Assembly: GCA_905235085.1 (NCBI GenBank)
Contig: CAJOKD010000021.1
Coordinates: 1 to 64,000, forward strand
DNA: 64,000 bases
Direction: 5' to 3'
Origin: an uncultured Bacteroidales bacterium
Lineage (GTDB): Bacteria > Bacteroidota > Bacteroidia > Bacteroidales > UBA932
In this document: in pieces, positions 44,374-52,436 of the stretch
Layout: every line of letters starts with the position of its first letter
Position numbering within the stretch: the first letter of the stretch is position 1
Notes under the pieces: generated by a model
The model's input: only the letters and a program-made list of their open reading frames with translations
Told to the model about the DNA's origin: nothing
Database searches by the model: none
Translations under genes and position numbers: made by a program

Positions 44374-44819
44374 ACGAACGTCAGGATTCTACACATTACC
44401 TGGCCGAACGCAGAACCTATCTGGCCGGTCACAGCTTCTATACGCTTCCAAGAAACAAGTTACTACATTTAACGGGTTTCAAGCACGATGCCAATAAGAA
44501 TCAAGCCGAGTCGATGGGACTGTGCATACTACATTGGCATTTTCAAAACGGAAGATGGCTATTATTATGGAAATGACTGAAAATCAACCGGATATCGAAT
44601 CAATATGCGAAAAAGGCTTTAATAATGCCAGTAGTTTTCGCAACGCCTATTATCAATCTGCTGATTGACAATAATTTGCAATCAAGGGTCATCTCCCGGA
44701 TTGAAAAACTGTTTTGATAGAGAATAAAAAGAATACGTTTGTCCACTGAACGACTATAATTGTAGTTAGAATATTATTTCCGAACTTTGGGGTATTGATT
44801 AACTTAAGTACTATTGACT
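44374..44819 (+). other. AT-rich non-coding interval with decayed coding traces
   Basis: About 445 bases without an intact gene, distinctly AT-richer than its surroundings. A long frame from about 44375 to 44578 (RTYLAGHSFYTLPRNKLLHL ...) has no start codon and I do not recognise it. The AraC-like remnant is at 44573-44668. From 44690 to 44819 the sequence is AT-rich with no consensus promoter box. It looks like the scar of an insertion or a deleted accessory gene. Confidence 0.5.
44573..44668 (+). pseudogene. possible C-terminal remnant of an AraC-type regulator
   Basis: A 31-codon frame (ATG at 44573) reads DIESICEKGFNNASSFRNAYYQSAD. This resembles the second helix-turn-helix of AraC proteins (IA..CGF.s.S.F.r.f). 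It stops before the usual GxSPxxYR tail and has no N-terminal helices. If the likeness is real, it is a fragment, not a working regulator. The match is short and could be chance. Confidence 0.35.
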
Positions 44820-45486
44820 ATGAAACACTTCAATGGCGCTGAAGACTTTCAGACAAAAGGCTGGGCAAGAACCACCGTGAATGATTGCTCGCATGTCTAT
44901 TCGGACGGGACCAATGTCTCCGGCCTGTTCCTTGAAAGAGAAGACAAATTCAGAATCCTGGATATGCTTGCTATCACCGCATCGGAGACAGAGGTCAAGA
45001 TCTTGGTTGCTGAGGTGATGACAACGCACTTTCATACGATCGTCTCAGGCAAAGACCGTGATCGTGAACGGTTCAAGAATTCAACGAAAAGAAAACTCGA
45101 AAACTGGATCTCCAGGAAAGGACTGAGAGGATGTGTGGAAAGAGGTTTAAAGTTAAGTAATGATCCTATCCTGGATGAAGATGAATTGAAAGCGAAGATA
45201 ATGTATGTTTACCGCAACTCCTTATGCGCGGGAATCATGCTCGTTCCTTGGAGGTACGAAGGAGGGCCTGGTGACATCTATTTCGTTGACCACGAAGTAG
45301 AAAGAAACACGTCTTCTTTGCAGACAACTATTCGGCTTTGACAAGATCTCCCAGGCCAGCCTAGAGCAAAAGACCATTCTGGCAAAAAGGCTTTGGACGG
45401 CAAGACGGACATATTCCTGTTCGGTGATGAGCAGGATATGTCTTTTGCCTAAGGAATATCTCCACGGGCTGTTTGGAATCAAATAA
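44820..45486 (+). pseudogene. HUH/Y1-transposase-like (RAYT-like) gene, frameshifted and truncated
   Basis: The ATG at 44820 opens a 173-residue frame ending at 45341. It contains VLVAEVMTTHFHTIVSG-like sequence, in which HFH fits the HUH motif of Y1 (IS200/RAYT-type) nucleases. KIMYVYRNSLCAGIMLVPW matches the later IxRNPxxAG segment of such proteins. A candidate nucleophile Tyr is in the latter region (YVYRN). After NTSSLQTTIRL the frame stops. Another frame continues with KTILAKRLWTARRTYS to LLPKEYLHGLFGIK, stopping at 45486, as though an internal deletion and frame change had joined the C-terminus. RAYT-type proteins are domesticated single-copy transposases linked to REP repeats. No REP-like pair is obvious nearby. 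Codon use is AT-richer than in the flanking genes. Confidence 0.5.
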
Positions 45487-45496
45487 TCCCAAACCG

Positions 45497-45816
45497 CTAA
45501 ACGAGGGCGGCGATACGCCCGAGCCAGTGGGCGTCGACCTTGTCGAAGGTGGCGAGAGAGTCGCTGTCTATGTCAAGCACGGCGATGACTGAGTTGTCCC
45601 TGAATATAGGGACGACTATCTCAGATTTAGACAGGGACGAACAGGCAATGTGTCCCGGAAACTCCTCTACGTCAGGAACTACCACAGTCCTGCGTTCCTT
45701 CCAGGACGTGCCGCACACACCCTTGCCGTAACCTATCCTGGTACAGGCAATCGGACCCTGGAACGGTCCAAGGACAAGCTCTCCGTCCTTGACCAGATAG
45801 AATCCTACCCAGAAAA
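45497..45816 (-). CDS. free methionine-(R)-sulfoxide reductase domain (GAF), C-terminal part of MsrA-fRMsr
   Basis: Reading in the frame from the T-run at 45816-45813, the sequence continues FWVGFYLVKDGELVLGPFQG, the core of the GAF-type fRMsr. All three catalytic cysteines are in place: IACTRIGYG, KGVCGTS and HIACSS. It reduces free methionine R-sulfoxide. The N-terminal helix of this domain (ETDLIARMANTSALIKERMG) lies in the msrA frame upstream. One missing T (TTTT instead of TTTTT) breaks the join. Without the shift this domain has no natural start: the frame's first ATG lies far upstream in msrA sequence and codes for nonsense. So the gene reads as one MsrA-fRMsr fusion interrupted by a one-base deletion. 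Confidence 0.75.
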
Positions 45817-46386
45817 TCCCATCCTCTCCTTGATCAAGGCTGACGTATTCGCCATCCTGGCGATGAGGTCGGTCTCGTCTTCCAGAAGGTTCTTCAGGTC
45901 CCTGGCCAGGGCCGTATACCTGAAAATCGTCAGCGGAAGATGGCAGTAGCCCCCCGCATTCTTTGAGAGGTAATCTTGATGACGCTCGTCGGCCGCGAAG
46001 AAACACTCCAGCGGACAGACCTCGACAGCAAGCGGGCCTCCCTGGGCGAGGCAGACCTCCTGTATTACCGGAAGGTCTTCAGGGCTGGAATAGTAAATAC
46101 CTGTCCTGTAACGGGTTCCCTCATCCTCTCCCTGTTTGTTGACGCTGTACGGATCGATAGCGCAGAAAAAGTCTTCAAGGAGTTCCTTCAGCGGGATGAC
46201 GGCAGGGTCGTAGGTCACGGCCACCGTCTCCGCGTGACCTGTGGTGTCGGTATAGACCTGCTCGTAGGTCGGGGAACCGACCTTCCCGTTGGCGAAACCC
46301 ACTTCCGTGGACACAATCCCTTCTATGCCCTTGAGATAATGCTCCAGACCCCAGAAGCATCCTCCTGCCAGATGTATCTGTTTCAT
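45805..46386 (-). CDS. msrA: peptide methionine sulfoxide reductase MsrA, fused to fRMsr N-terminus (frameshifted)
   Basis: The ATG at 46386 is chosen because it starts MKQIHLAGGCFWGLE, with the catalytic Cys10 in GGCFWG. It overlaps the xseB stop by ATGA, and an AGGAGG lies 7 bases upstream inside the xseB Glu codons. GHAETVAVTYDP, the ERHQDYLSKN segment and GYCHLP complete MsrA by about residue 155. The sequence then runs on, without stop, into the helix that begins fRMsr proteins (LARDLKNLLEDETDLIARMANTSALI), and stops at 45805 after the frame change. MsrA reduces S-sulfoxides, fRMsr free R-sulfoxides, so a fusion would cover both. It is the last gene of xseA-xseB-msrA. Confidence 0.85.
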   Translation of the reverse strand: MKQIHLAGGCFWGLEHYLKGIEGIVSTEVGFANGKVGSPTYEQVYTDTTGHAETVAVTYDPAVIPLKELLEDFFCAIDPYSVNKQGEDEGTRYRTGIYYSSPEDLPVIQEVCLAQGGPLAVEVCPLECFFAADERHQDYLSKNAGGYCHLPLTIFRYTALARDLKNLLEDETDLIARMANTSALIKERMGFSG

Positions 46387-46571
46387 TCCGATTCCTCCTC
46401 TATTGATTCTCGTACCGAGCGCAGATACTCCCTGCACTGTTTTAAAAGGACCTTCGAGCGGCTGACAAGGGCTCCGATGTCATCGAGACTGGTCTGGGGA
46501 TCTTCGATCCTGGCCGCTATCCCATCAAGCTCGGTGACAGCTTTCGTGTAATCGAATTTTTCTTCTGACAT
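46383..46571 (-). CDS. xseB: exodeoxyribonuclease VII small subunit
   Basis: A 62-residue protein with the XseB pattern: FDYTKAVTELDGIAARIEDPQTSLDDIGALVSRSKVLLKQCREYL. It forms an antiparallel helical hairpin that binds the C-terminal coiled coil of XseA. It starts 11 bases after xseA ends and overlaps msrA at ATGA. Confidence 0.92.
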   Translation of the reverse strand: MSEEKFDYTKAVTELDGIAARIEDPQTSLDDIGALVSRSKVLLKQCREYLRSVRESIEEESE

Positions 46572-46582
46572 ATCTTTAGGTT

Positions 46583-46981
46583 TTATTCATTATCGTTAAT
46601 CAAGGCCCCTTCCGGCGGAGGAAGGGTTTCTTCCACGCGGCATTTAAGACGTCCGTCGAGGAAGAGCATCTGCACCACGTCCCCGGGCTTGCTCCCGGCA
46701 GCTCCCGTAAGCTTCACTCCCCTGCCGTCAAGCGGGAGGACGAAGCCTCTCCTGAGGATATTCGCAGGATTCGTCACCCTGATCTTCTCCTCCAGCATGG
46801 CGAGACGGGATTCGGCTTTGTCCACCAGCCTAAGGGAACCGAGCCTTACTGCATCCCGGATGCGGTCCAGGCGATGGGACTGGGAAGAGAGACGGGAATC
46901 CACACGGGCGCGTATCCTGGATTCGAGGAGGTCCAGCACGGAAGACATCGAAGACAGCCGGTTGTGGAAGGATATCCTCAT
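46583..46981 (-). CDS. xseA: exodeoxyribonuclease VII large subunit, C-terminal part (split gene)
   Basis: Starting at an ATG (MRISFHNRLSSMSSVLDLLESR) that overlaps the stop of the N-terminal part by ATGA, this 132-residue frame has the long coiled-coil of XseA. It ends with the compact C-terminal domain NPANILRRGFVLPLDGRG. This region binds XseB. The joined length with the 289-residue N-terminal part is about 421 residues, the family's usual size, and no conserved segment is missing. Two readings are possible: a one-base deletion in the ERLS/MRIS region, or a real gene split with translational coupling by the overlapping stop and start. Confidence 0.7.
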   Translation of the reverse strand: MRISFHNRLSSMSSVLDLLESRIRARVDSRLSSQSHRLDRIRDAVRLGSLRLVDKAESRLAMLEEKIRVTNPANILRRGFVLPLDGRGVKLTGAAGSKPGDVVQMLFLDGRLKCRVEETLPPPEGALINDNE

Positions 46982-47847
46982 GCAGATAGCCGCTCGTCCT
47001 CGCTGATGTAGCAATCCAGGAAAAGGTCCGCCAGAGCGGTCGGAGTCTTCACGAAGGTGTTGGCGACCATATCCGCCACGTGGTAATCCTTATCGTGCCC
47101 GATAGCAGTGAATACGGGGAGCGGGCAACGGGCAATCCTGGTTGCCAGCGAATAATCGTCGAAGCAGGCCAGGTCCAGTTCCGAGCCGCCACCGCGCAGG
47201 ATCAGCACGGCATCGTACCGCACCGGGCCGGTCAGTATCTCTTCGAGGGCACCGATGATCGAAGCGGGAGCTCCTTCACCCTGCATCACGGCCTCGAACA
47301 GCTTGACATTGAATACGAAGCCATATTCATTCTCAGTAAGGTGCCTTCTGAAATCGCCCCAGCCAGCAGCCCCGGGAGCTGAAATCACCGCCAGGGAATA
47401 TGGAAGCAGAGGCAGCCTGAGGCGTTTCTGCAGGTCCATCAGCCCTTCCCGGGTAAGACGGTCGATGGTCTCCTGTTTCTTCCGCTCCCCTGCCCCCAGA
47501 GTGAAATCAGGGTCGATCTCGTCTATGTCCAGCGAGAGTCCGAAAACCGGATGGAAGTTGACCCTGGCCCTGGCCAGGATCTCCATACCGACATCGAGAG
47601 ACGAGTGGGTGACGCTCCGGAAATACTGTTCTATATAGTTCCACCTGGAAGCCCAGATGGTAGCCCTGACCTTGGCTACGACGCCCTCAGGACCATTTTC
47701 CGAGAGGTCCAGGTAGCAGTGGCCGTTCTGCTTCCGGTTCAAGCTGCTTATCTCTGCCCTGACCCAGATCCTGTCAGGGAAAAAGCCCTCGAGGAAGGTC
47801 TTCATAGAGTCCAGCAGACTGGACAGGGAGATGTATTCCTTTTCCAT
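46978..47847 (-). CDS. xseA: exodeoxyribonuclease VII large subunit, N-terminal OB and nuclease part (split gene)
   Basis: About 289 residues from the ATG at 47847 (a GTG lies directly before it). It contains the OB-fold (WVRAEISSLNRKQNGHCYLDLSE near residues 28-50), and the nuclease domain with LPYSLAVISAPGAAGWGDFRRHL, LILRGGGSELDLACFDDYSLA and VFTAIGHDKDYHVADMVANTFVKTPTALA. These hold the conserved acidic residues. It stops after SEDERLSA at 46978. The complex cuts single-stranded DNA in both directions into oligonucleotides. See the C-terminal entry for the frame break. Promoter candidate at 47870-47877. Confidence 0.8.
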   Translation of the reverse strand: MEKEYISLSSLLDSMKTFLEGFFPDRIWVRAEISSLNRKQNGHCYLDLSENGPEGVVAKVRATIWASRWNYIEQYFRSVTHSSLDVGMEILARARVNFHPVFGLSLDIDEIDPDFTLGAGERKKQETIDRLTREGLMDLQKRLRLPLLPYSLAVISAPGAAGWGDFRRHLTENEYGFVFNVKLFEAVMQGEGAPASIIGALEEILTGPVRYDAVLILRGGGSELDLACFDDYSLATRIARCPLPVFTAIGHDKDYHVADMVANTFVKTPTALADLFLDCYISEDERLSA

Positions 47848-47869
47848 CACTAATCTCTTTCTTTCCTTA

Positions 47870-47877
47870 CAAATTTA
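47870..47877 (-). promoter_or_regulatory. candidate -7 element for xseA-xseB-msrA
   Basis: TAAATTTG on the minus strand fits TAnnTTTG; leader about 16-20 bases. The divergent engB element is only 12 bases away, so the polymerase footprints overlap. Confidence 0.45.
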
Positions 47878-47889
47878 ATAAAAATAGAC

Positions 47890-47897
47890 TATCTTTG
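47890..47897 (+). promoter_or_regulatory. candidate -7 element for the engB-prs-der operon
   Basis: TATCTTTG fits TAnnTTTG, but the ATG of engB (47902) starts only 5 bases later. The transcript would be leaderless or nearly so. No TTG at the right spacing. Confidence 0.5.
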
Positions 47898-47901
47898 CAT
47901 T

Positions 47902-48489
47902 ATGACGATCGACGAAGCACAATTTGCCGGCAGCTGTACCCGAGTATCCCAGAAGCCCTCGCGCAAACTGCCCGAGTTCGCTTTCATCGGTCGTTCGAAC
48001 GTAGGCAAGTCGTCCCTGATCAATATGCTCTGCGGGAACAGGAAACTCGCCAAGACATCCCAGACTCCAGGCAAGACCAAACTCATCAACCATTTCCTCA
48101 TCAACGACAGCTGGTACCTGGTAGACCTCCCGGGATACGGCTTCGCCAAGATATCCAAGCAAGGACGCGAGGAACTCCGCAAGATGATCAACGACTACAT
48201 CGCCAACTCGGAAGAGATGGTGCTGCTCTTCGTGCTCATCGACTGCAGGCACGACATAACCAGGATCGACCGCGACTTCCTGGCCGGCCTGGGTGAGAAC
48301 GGAATCCCCTTCGCCATCATATTCACGAAATGCGACAAGCTCGGGCCCAATGCCCTGAAAGCCCAGCTCGAAAGGAACAGGGAGATACTTTCGGAACAGT
48401 GGGAGGAGCTGCCTCCTATGTTCACCTCCAGCGCTGAAACCGGCGCCGGGAAGGACGAGATTCTTGATTATATCCGGAAATATATATAA
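47902..48489 (+). CDS. engB: GTP-binding protein YihA/YsxC (ribosome assembly)
   Basis: A 195-residue TRAFAC GTPase with G1 GRSNVGKSSL (Gly30 and following), G2 TPGKT, G3 DLPGYG and G4 TKCDK, then the G5 SSA. It assists assembly of the 50S subunit. The promoter element ends 5 bases before the ATG, which is chosen because homologous starts lie here (short N-terminus before PEFAFIGRSNVG). First gene of a large unit with prs, the small membrane protein, der and onward. Confidence 0.95.
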   Translation: MTIDEAQFAGSCTRVSQKPSRKLPEFAFIGRSNVGKSSLINMLCGNRKLAKTSQTPGKTKLINHFLINDSWYLVDLPGYGFAKISKQGREELRKMINDYIANSEEMVLLFVLIDCRHDITRIDRDFLAGLGENGIPFAIIFTKCDKLGPNALKAQLERNREILSEQWEELPPMFTSSAETGAGKDEILDYIRKYI

Positions 48490-48500
48490 CTGCATTGATT

Positions 48501-49472
48501 ATGTACATCGAACACAGAATGGAATTGTTTGCGTGCAGAGCCTCCCAGGACTTTGCGTGCAAGGTCGTTGCCGAGTTGAACAAGATCGGAGCCCCGAACG
48601 GTGAAAAATACCATCTTGGCGCATCTGAAGTGACTCAGTTCAGCGACGGAGAATTCGTACCCTCCTTCACAGACAGTGTGAGAGGTGCTACCGTATTTAT
48701 CCTGCAATCCACCTTCCCTCCTACCGAGAACCTGATGGAACTCCTGCTTACCATCGATGCCGCCAAGAGGGCATCCGCCGATAAGGTAATCGCCGTAATG
48801 CCTTACTTCGGCTGGGCAAGGCAGGACCGCAAGGACAAGCCAAGGGTGTCGATAGGTGCAAAGCTCGTCGCCAATCTCCTAACAGCCGCCGGAGTTGACA
48901 GGATTATGACTTGCGACCTGCACGCCGACCAGATCCAGGGCTTCTTCGACCTGCCCGTGGACCACATCTACGCCAGCAAGGTATTCATTCCATATCTCAG
49001 ATCCCTGAATATCGAGAATCTCGCCATCGCCGCACCTGATATGGGAGGTGCGAAGAGGGCGAACGCATACGCAAAGGAACTCGCCTGCCCTGTCATCATC
49101 TGCCACAAGTCCCGTGAAAGGGCTAACGTAGTGGCATCGATCACCGCTATCGGTGAAGTCGAAGGAAAGAACATCGTGATAGTCGACGACCTCATCGACA
49201 CCGCCGGTACCCTCGTCAAGGCAGCCGACGTCCTGATGGACAAGGGTGCAGCAAGCGTAATGGCCTGCGCGACCCACGCCGTCCTTTCCGGTCCCGCTTA
49301 TGACAGGATCAACGCTTCCAAGCTCAAGGCGGTGTTCGTGACCGACACGATTCCGCTCCGCAAGGATGTCGACACCAGCAAGATCAAGGTAGTCTCGATG
49401 ACGGAGACCTTCGCTTCCATCATACGCAAGGTCTACCACTACGAGCCTATCAGCACCGAATTCATATTCTAG
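48501..49472 (+). CDS. prs: ribose-phosphate pyrophosphokinase (PRPP synthase)
   Basis: About 324 residues from the ATG at 48501 (another ATG at 48519). It has FSDGEFVPSFTDSVRGATVFILQS, AKRASADKVIAVMPYFGWARQDRKDKPRVSIGAK (catalytic flexible loop region), DLHADQIQGFFD and the PRPP-binding loop VIVDDLIDTAGTL. It makes PRPP from ribose 5-phosphate and ATP for nucleotide and NAD synthesis; PncB in this window uses its product. It starts 12 bases after engB. Confidence 0.95.
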   Translation: MYIEHRMELFACRASQDFACKVVAELNKIGAPNGEKYHLGASEVTQFSDGEFVPSFTDSVRGATVFILQSTFPPTENLMELLLTIDAAKRASADKVIAVMPYFGWARQDRKDKPRVSIGAKLVANLLTAAGVDRIMTCDLHADQIQGFFDLPVDHIYASKVFIPYLRSLNIENLAIAAPDMGGAKRANAYAKELACPVIICHKSRERANVVASITAIGEVEGKNIVIVDDLIDTAGTLVKAADVLMDKGAASVMACATHAVLSGPAYDRINASKLKAVFVTDTIPLRKDVDTSKIKVVSMTETFASIIRKVYHYEPISTEFIF

Positions 49473-49481
49473 CACCAAGCC

Positions 49482-49709
49482 GTGAAAACCCTCCTGGCAG
49501 CCATACTGATCCTTGCCGTCGCCATCGCCCTGATGTGCGTCGGCATCATATTCAAGGGAAAATTTCCGGAGACAGAGATAAGCAGGAACGAGAATATGAA
49601 AAAGCTCGGGATTAAATGTATGAACGAACAGGAACAGGAGGAAACCAAGTCCTGCCCCGGGACATACAGCGATGCCTGTGCCGGCTGCGGGTTATACAAG
49701 AACAAGTAA
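49482..49709 (+). CDS. small single-pass Cys-rich membrane protein, unknown function
   Basis: A 75-residue protein beginning with GTG (49482). It has one membrane helix (residues 3-24, [22 protein letters not shown]) and a C-terminal soluble part with four Cys: GIKCMN, SCPGTY and ACAGCGL. The four might bind a metal or form disulfides outside the cytoplasmic membrane. It lies between prs and der with 9 and 2 bases between them, so it is part of that operon. Proteins of this size and pattern recur in Bacteroidetes next to der, but I cannot assign a role. Confidence 0.65.
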   Translation: MKTLLAAILILAVAIALMCVGIIFKGKFPETEISRNENMKKLGIKCMNEQEQEETKSCPGTYSDACAGCGLYKNK

Positions 49710-49711
49710 CA

Positions 49712-51022
49712 ATGAGTCTAGTAGCAATTGTCGGAAGGCCGAACGTCGGCAAATCCACTCTGTTCAACAGGCTCGTCGGGATGCGCAAAGCCATCGTGGA
49801 CGAGACCGCAGGAGTGACAAGGGACCGCCACTACGGGAAATGCGAGTGGTGCGGCAAAGAGTTTTCGGTGGTCGACACCGGAGGATGGACAACCAATTCG
49901 GACGACGTATTCGAAGAGGCTATCCGTAAACAGGTCGTCATAGCCATCGACGAGGCCGACCTCGTCCTGTTCCTGGTCGAGGCTGCCGCCGGTATCACCG
50001 ACTACGATGCGGAGATAGCAGACATCCTGCGCCGGAGCGGGAAGCCTGTCGTACTGTGCGTCAACAAGGTAGACTCTGGCGAGAAAATGTTCGACGCCTA
50101 CCAGTTCTACGGACTTGGACTCGGAGAGATCTGGAGCATATCGGCTGCCAACGGCAGCGGCACCGGAGACCTCCTGGACGAAATACTCAGGCTCCTCCCG
50201 GAAGACACTGCTCCGGAGGAGGACGAGCACGCCGACCTGCCTCACATCGCCATCGTAGGGAAGCCGAACGTGGGCAAGTCTTCCCTGACCAACGCATTGC
50301 TCGGAGAAGAAAGGAATATCGTCACCCCTGTCGCAGGGACCACCAGGGACTCGATATCAACATATTACAACAAGTTCGGCCACGAGTTCGTGCTGGTGGA
50401 CACCGCGGGGATGAGGAAAAAGGCCAAGGTCAACGAGGACCTTGAATTCTACTCCGTGATGCGCTCCATCAAGGCCATCGAAAGGGCTGATGTCTGCCTG
50501 CTCATGATAGATGCGAATTCCGGTATGGAGGCCCAGGATATGAGCATATTCAACCTCATCGTCCGGAACCGCAAAGGCTGCGTGCTGGTGGTCAACAAGT
50601 GGGACCTTTTCGAGAAGGACAGCAACACGATGAAGGAATACGAGTATACCCTTCGGAAACGCATAGCTCCTTTCGACGATATCCCGATCATATTCACCTG
50701 CGTGCCGAAGAAACAAAGGATAATGGATGTCCTGGATGCTGCGGCGCACGTGTATGAGAATTATTCAAGGAAGATACCTACGGCGAGGCTGAACGAGGCC
50801 CTGCTGCCGGAGATAGAGAACTACCCTCCTCCTGCCTGGAAGGGGAAATACGTGAAGATCAAGTATATAACACAGCTGCCTACACGTTTCCCGGCATTCG
50901 CTTTCTTCTGCAATCTCCCCCAGTACGTAAAAGATCCGTACAAGAGATTCCTCGAGAACAAGCTTAGGGAGCATTTCGACCTGCAGGGCTGCCCTGTACA
51001 GGTCTTTATGAGGGCTAAATGA
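49712..51022 (+). CDS. der: GTPase Der (EngA, ribosome assembly)
   Basis: Starting at the ATG at 49712 ([16 protein letters not shown]), the 436-residue protein holds two GTPase domains. The first has GRPNVGKS and NKVD, the second (near residue 180) has [22 protein letters not shown] and NKWD. A C-terminal KH-like domain with [18 protein letters not shown] follows. It is essential for 50S maturation. The open frame begins upstream at 49616, but that region overlaps the small gene. It overlaps the next gene by ATGA. Confidence 0.97.
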   Translation: MSLVAIVGRPNVGKSTLFNRLVGMRKAIVDETAGVTRDRHYGKCEWCGKEFSVVDTGGWTTNSDDVFEEAIRKQVVIAIDEADLVLFLVEAAAGITDYDAEIADILRRSGKPVVLCVNKVDSGEKMFDAYQFYGLGLGEIWSISAANGSGTGDLLDEILRLLPEDTAPEEDEHADLPHIAIVGKPNVGKSSLTNALLGEERNIVTPVAGTTRDSISTYYNKFGHEFVLVDTAGMRKKAKVNEDLEFYSVMRSIKAIERADVCLLMIDANSGMEAQDMSIFNLIVRNRKGCVLVVNKWDLFEKDSNTMKEYEYTLRKRIAPFDDIPIIFTCVPKKQRIMDVLDAAAHVYENYSRKIPTARLNEALLPEIENYPPPAWKGKYVKIKYITQLPTRFPAFAFFCNLPQYVKDPYKRFLENKLREHFDLQGCPVQVFMRAK

Positions 51023-51642
51023 TACTGAAGGCCTTCATCATAGGCATCTGCGCTTCGATGCCGCTCGGGCCGGTGGCTATCCTGGTCTTGCAAAAGTCCC
51101 TCGGATATGGCCGGAAAGTCGGTTTCGTAACGGGATTGGGCGCTACGACGGTGGACACGACATACTCGATCCTTGCGATATTCGCGCTTGCGGTGGCCGA
51201 GGGTTTCATCGAGACCTACGAGTATCCATTGTTCCTCATAGGTGGCATCATCATTGCGGCAATGGGGTTCTCGATGGCTTTCAGGGATCCTTTCCGTAAA
51301 TTGAAACCGGAAAGGACCGACAGGAAAGGATCCGCCACGGATTACATCCAGGCTGTAGGTTTGGCCCTTTCCAACCCGGGAGCGATCCTGGTGATGTTCG
51401 CGCTCTTCGCCTTCTTCGGCCTGGAGGTGGACTGCAAGGATTTCAGGATGTTCCCCGTGGTCCTGGCCGTGGCGGGCGGATCGGTCACCTACTGGTTCTG
51501 CTTCTCCTACCTGTTCGGAAGGATTGGGAAGGCGATAGACCTGAGGAGCGTGATGTGGTTGAGCAGAGTGGCGGGAATAGTGGTTATGATTATTGGGATA
51601 GCCCTCTTTGGGCAAGGAGCTTTCCAGCTCATTTTCAGATAA
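51019..51642 (+). CDS. LysE/RhtB-family transporter
   Basis: A 207-residue membrane protein with six hydrophobic helices and the LysE start [20 protein letters not shown]. This segment, with the polar [14 protein letters not shown] and a short loop ([12 protein letters not shown]), is common in amino-acid or metabolite exporters. The substrate is unknown. It overlaps der by ATGA and is followed, 4 bases after its stop, by the PASTA protein, so it belongs to the same unit. Confidence 0.83.
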   Translation: MILKAFIIGICASMPLGPVAILVLQKSLGYGRKVGFVTGLGATTVDTTYSILAIFALAVAEGFIETYEYPLFLIGGIIIAAMGFSMAFRDPFRKLKPERTDRKGSATDYIQAVGLALSNPGAILVMFALFAFFGLEVDCKDFRMFPVVLAVAGGSVTYWFCFSYLFGRIGKAIDLRSVMWLSRVAGIVVMIIGIALFGQGAFQLIFR

Positions 51643-51646
51643 GTAT

Positions 51647-52435
51647 ATGAAAGAAAAGGAAAACAGCAAGACAGGTTTCTTAGGGAACTGGATCGTCAGG
51701 AACATATTGTGGGCGATAGCATTCTTCATTGCCCTTCTCCTGGTCGCAAAGATAGGATTGAACGTGGTCACAAACCACGGGCAGATGATAGAGGTCCCGG
51801 ACCTGACGAACCTGACCTTCGAGCAGGCTCGCAAGGAAGCTGGCAGGAAAGGCTTGAAAGTAGAGATCGTTGACTCCATATTCGTAAGGAGGATGGCCAA
51901 GGGGGCCGTATACAGCCAGAACCCTAAGGCTGGGGCCCAGGTCAAGAAAGGCCGCTGCATTATGTTGACGACCAATGCTTTCAACACCAAGAAAGTCAGT
52001 ATGCCCAACCTGATCGGCTATTCGATGCGCCAGGCTATGTCAGAGCTCAATTCCAGGGGACTTGCCTTGGGAAGGCTCATCTACGTCGATGACATCGCCA
52101 CCAACAATGTGCTCCGCCAGTTCTACCACAACAGGCAGATAAAGCCTGGAAGGCAGATCGAATCCGGATCGGCCATCGACCTGGAAGTCGGTCTGAACTC
52201 CGACGACAAGGAGACATACGTTCCGAATGTCAGGGATATGAAGTATCTCCGGGCGGTCGACGCCATACACGAGAGTTCCCTCAACGTGAGCAAGGCCGTA
52301 TTCGACAAATCCGTCAAGAATTACGCCGATTCCCTGAACGCAGTCGTTTACAAGCAGAGTCCGGCTCCTTCAAAGAACCCGATCGGTATGGGTTCAAGCG
52401 TGACTATCTACCTTTCACTCGACGTACGCAACTAA
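51647..52435 (+). CDS. PASTA domain membrane protein
   Basis: 262 residues from the ATG at 51647 (MKEKENSKTG; the frame is open to 51608 but that overlaps lysE). After one membrane helix (residues 20-42) it has three PASTA repeats: VPDLTNLTFEQARKEAGRKGL, MPNLIGYSMRQAMSELNSRGL and VPNVRDMKYLRAVDAIHE. PASTA domains bind peptidoglycan fragments outside the membrane. Unlike PrkC-type proteins there is no kinase domain. The gene ends 1 base before rluD. The PASTA-rluD pair is common in Bacteroidetes. Confidence 0.88.
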   Translation: MKEKENSKTGFLGNWIVRNILWAIAFFIALLLVAKIGLNVVTNHGQMIEVPDLTNLTFEQARKEAGRKGLKVEIVDSIFVRRMAKGAVYSQNPKAGAQVKKGRCIMLTTNAFNTKKVSMPNLIGYSMRQAMSELNSRGLALGRLIYVDDIATNNVLRQFYHNRQIKPGRQIESGSAIDLEVGLNSDDKETYVPNVRDMKYLRAVDAIHESSLNVSKAVFDKSVKNYADSLNAVVYKQSPAPSKNPIGMGSSVTIYLSLDVRN

Positions 52436-52436
52436 G

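Noticed and set aside
50821..52008. A 395-codon minus-strand frame over der, lysE and the PASTA gene
   Set aside because: It crosses three confirmed genes and has no family likeness.
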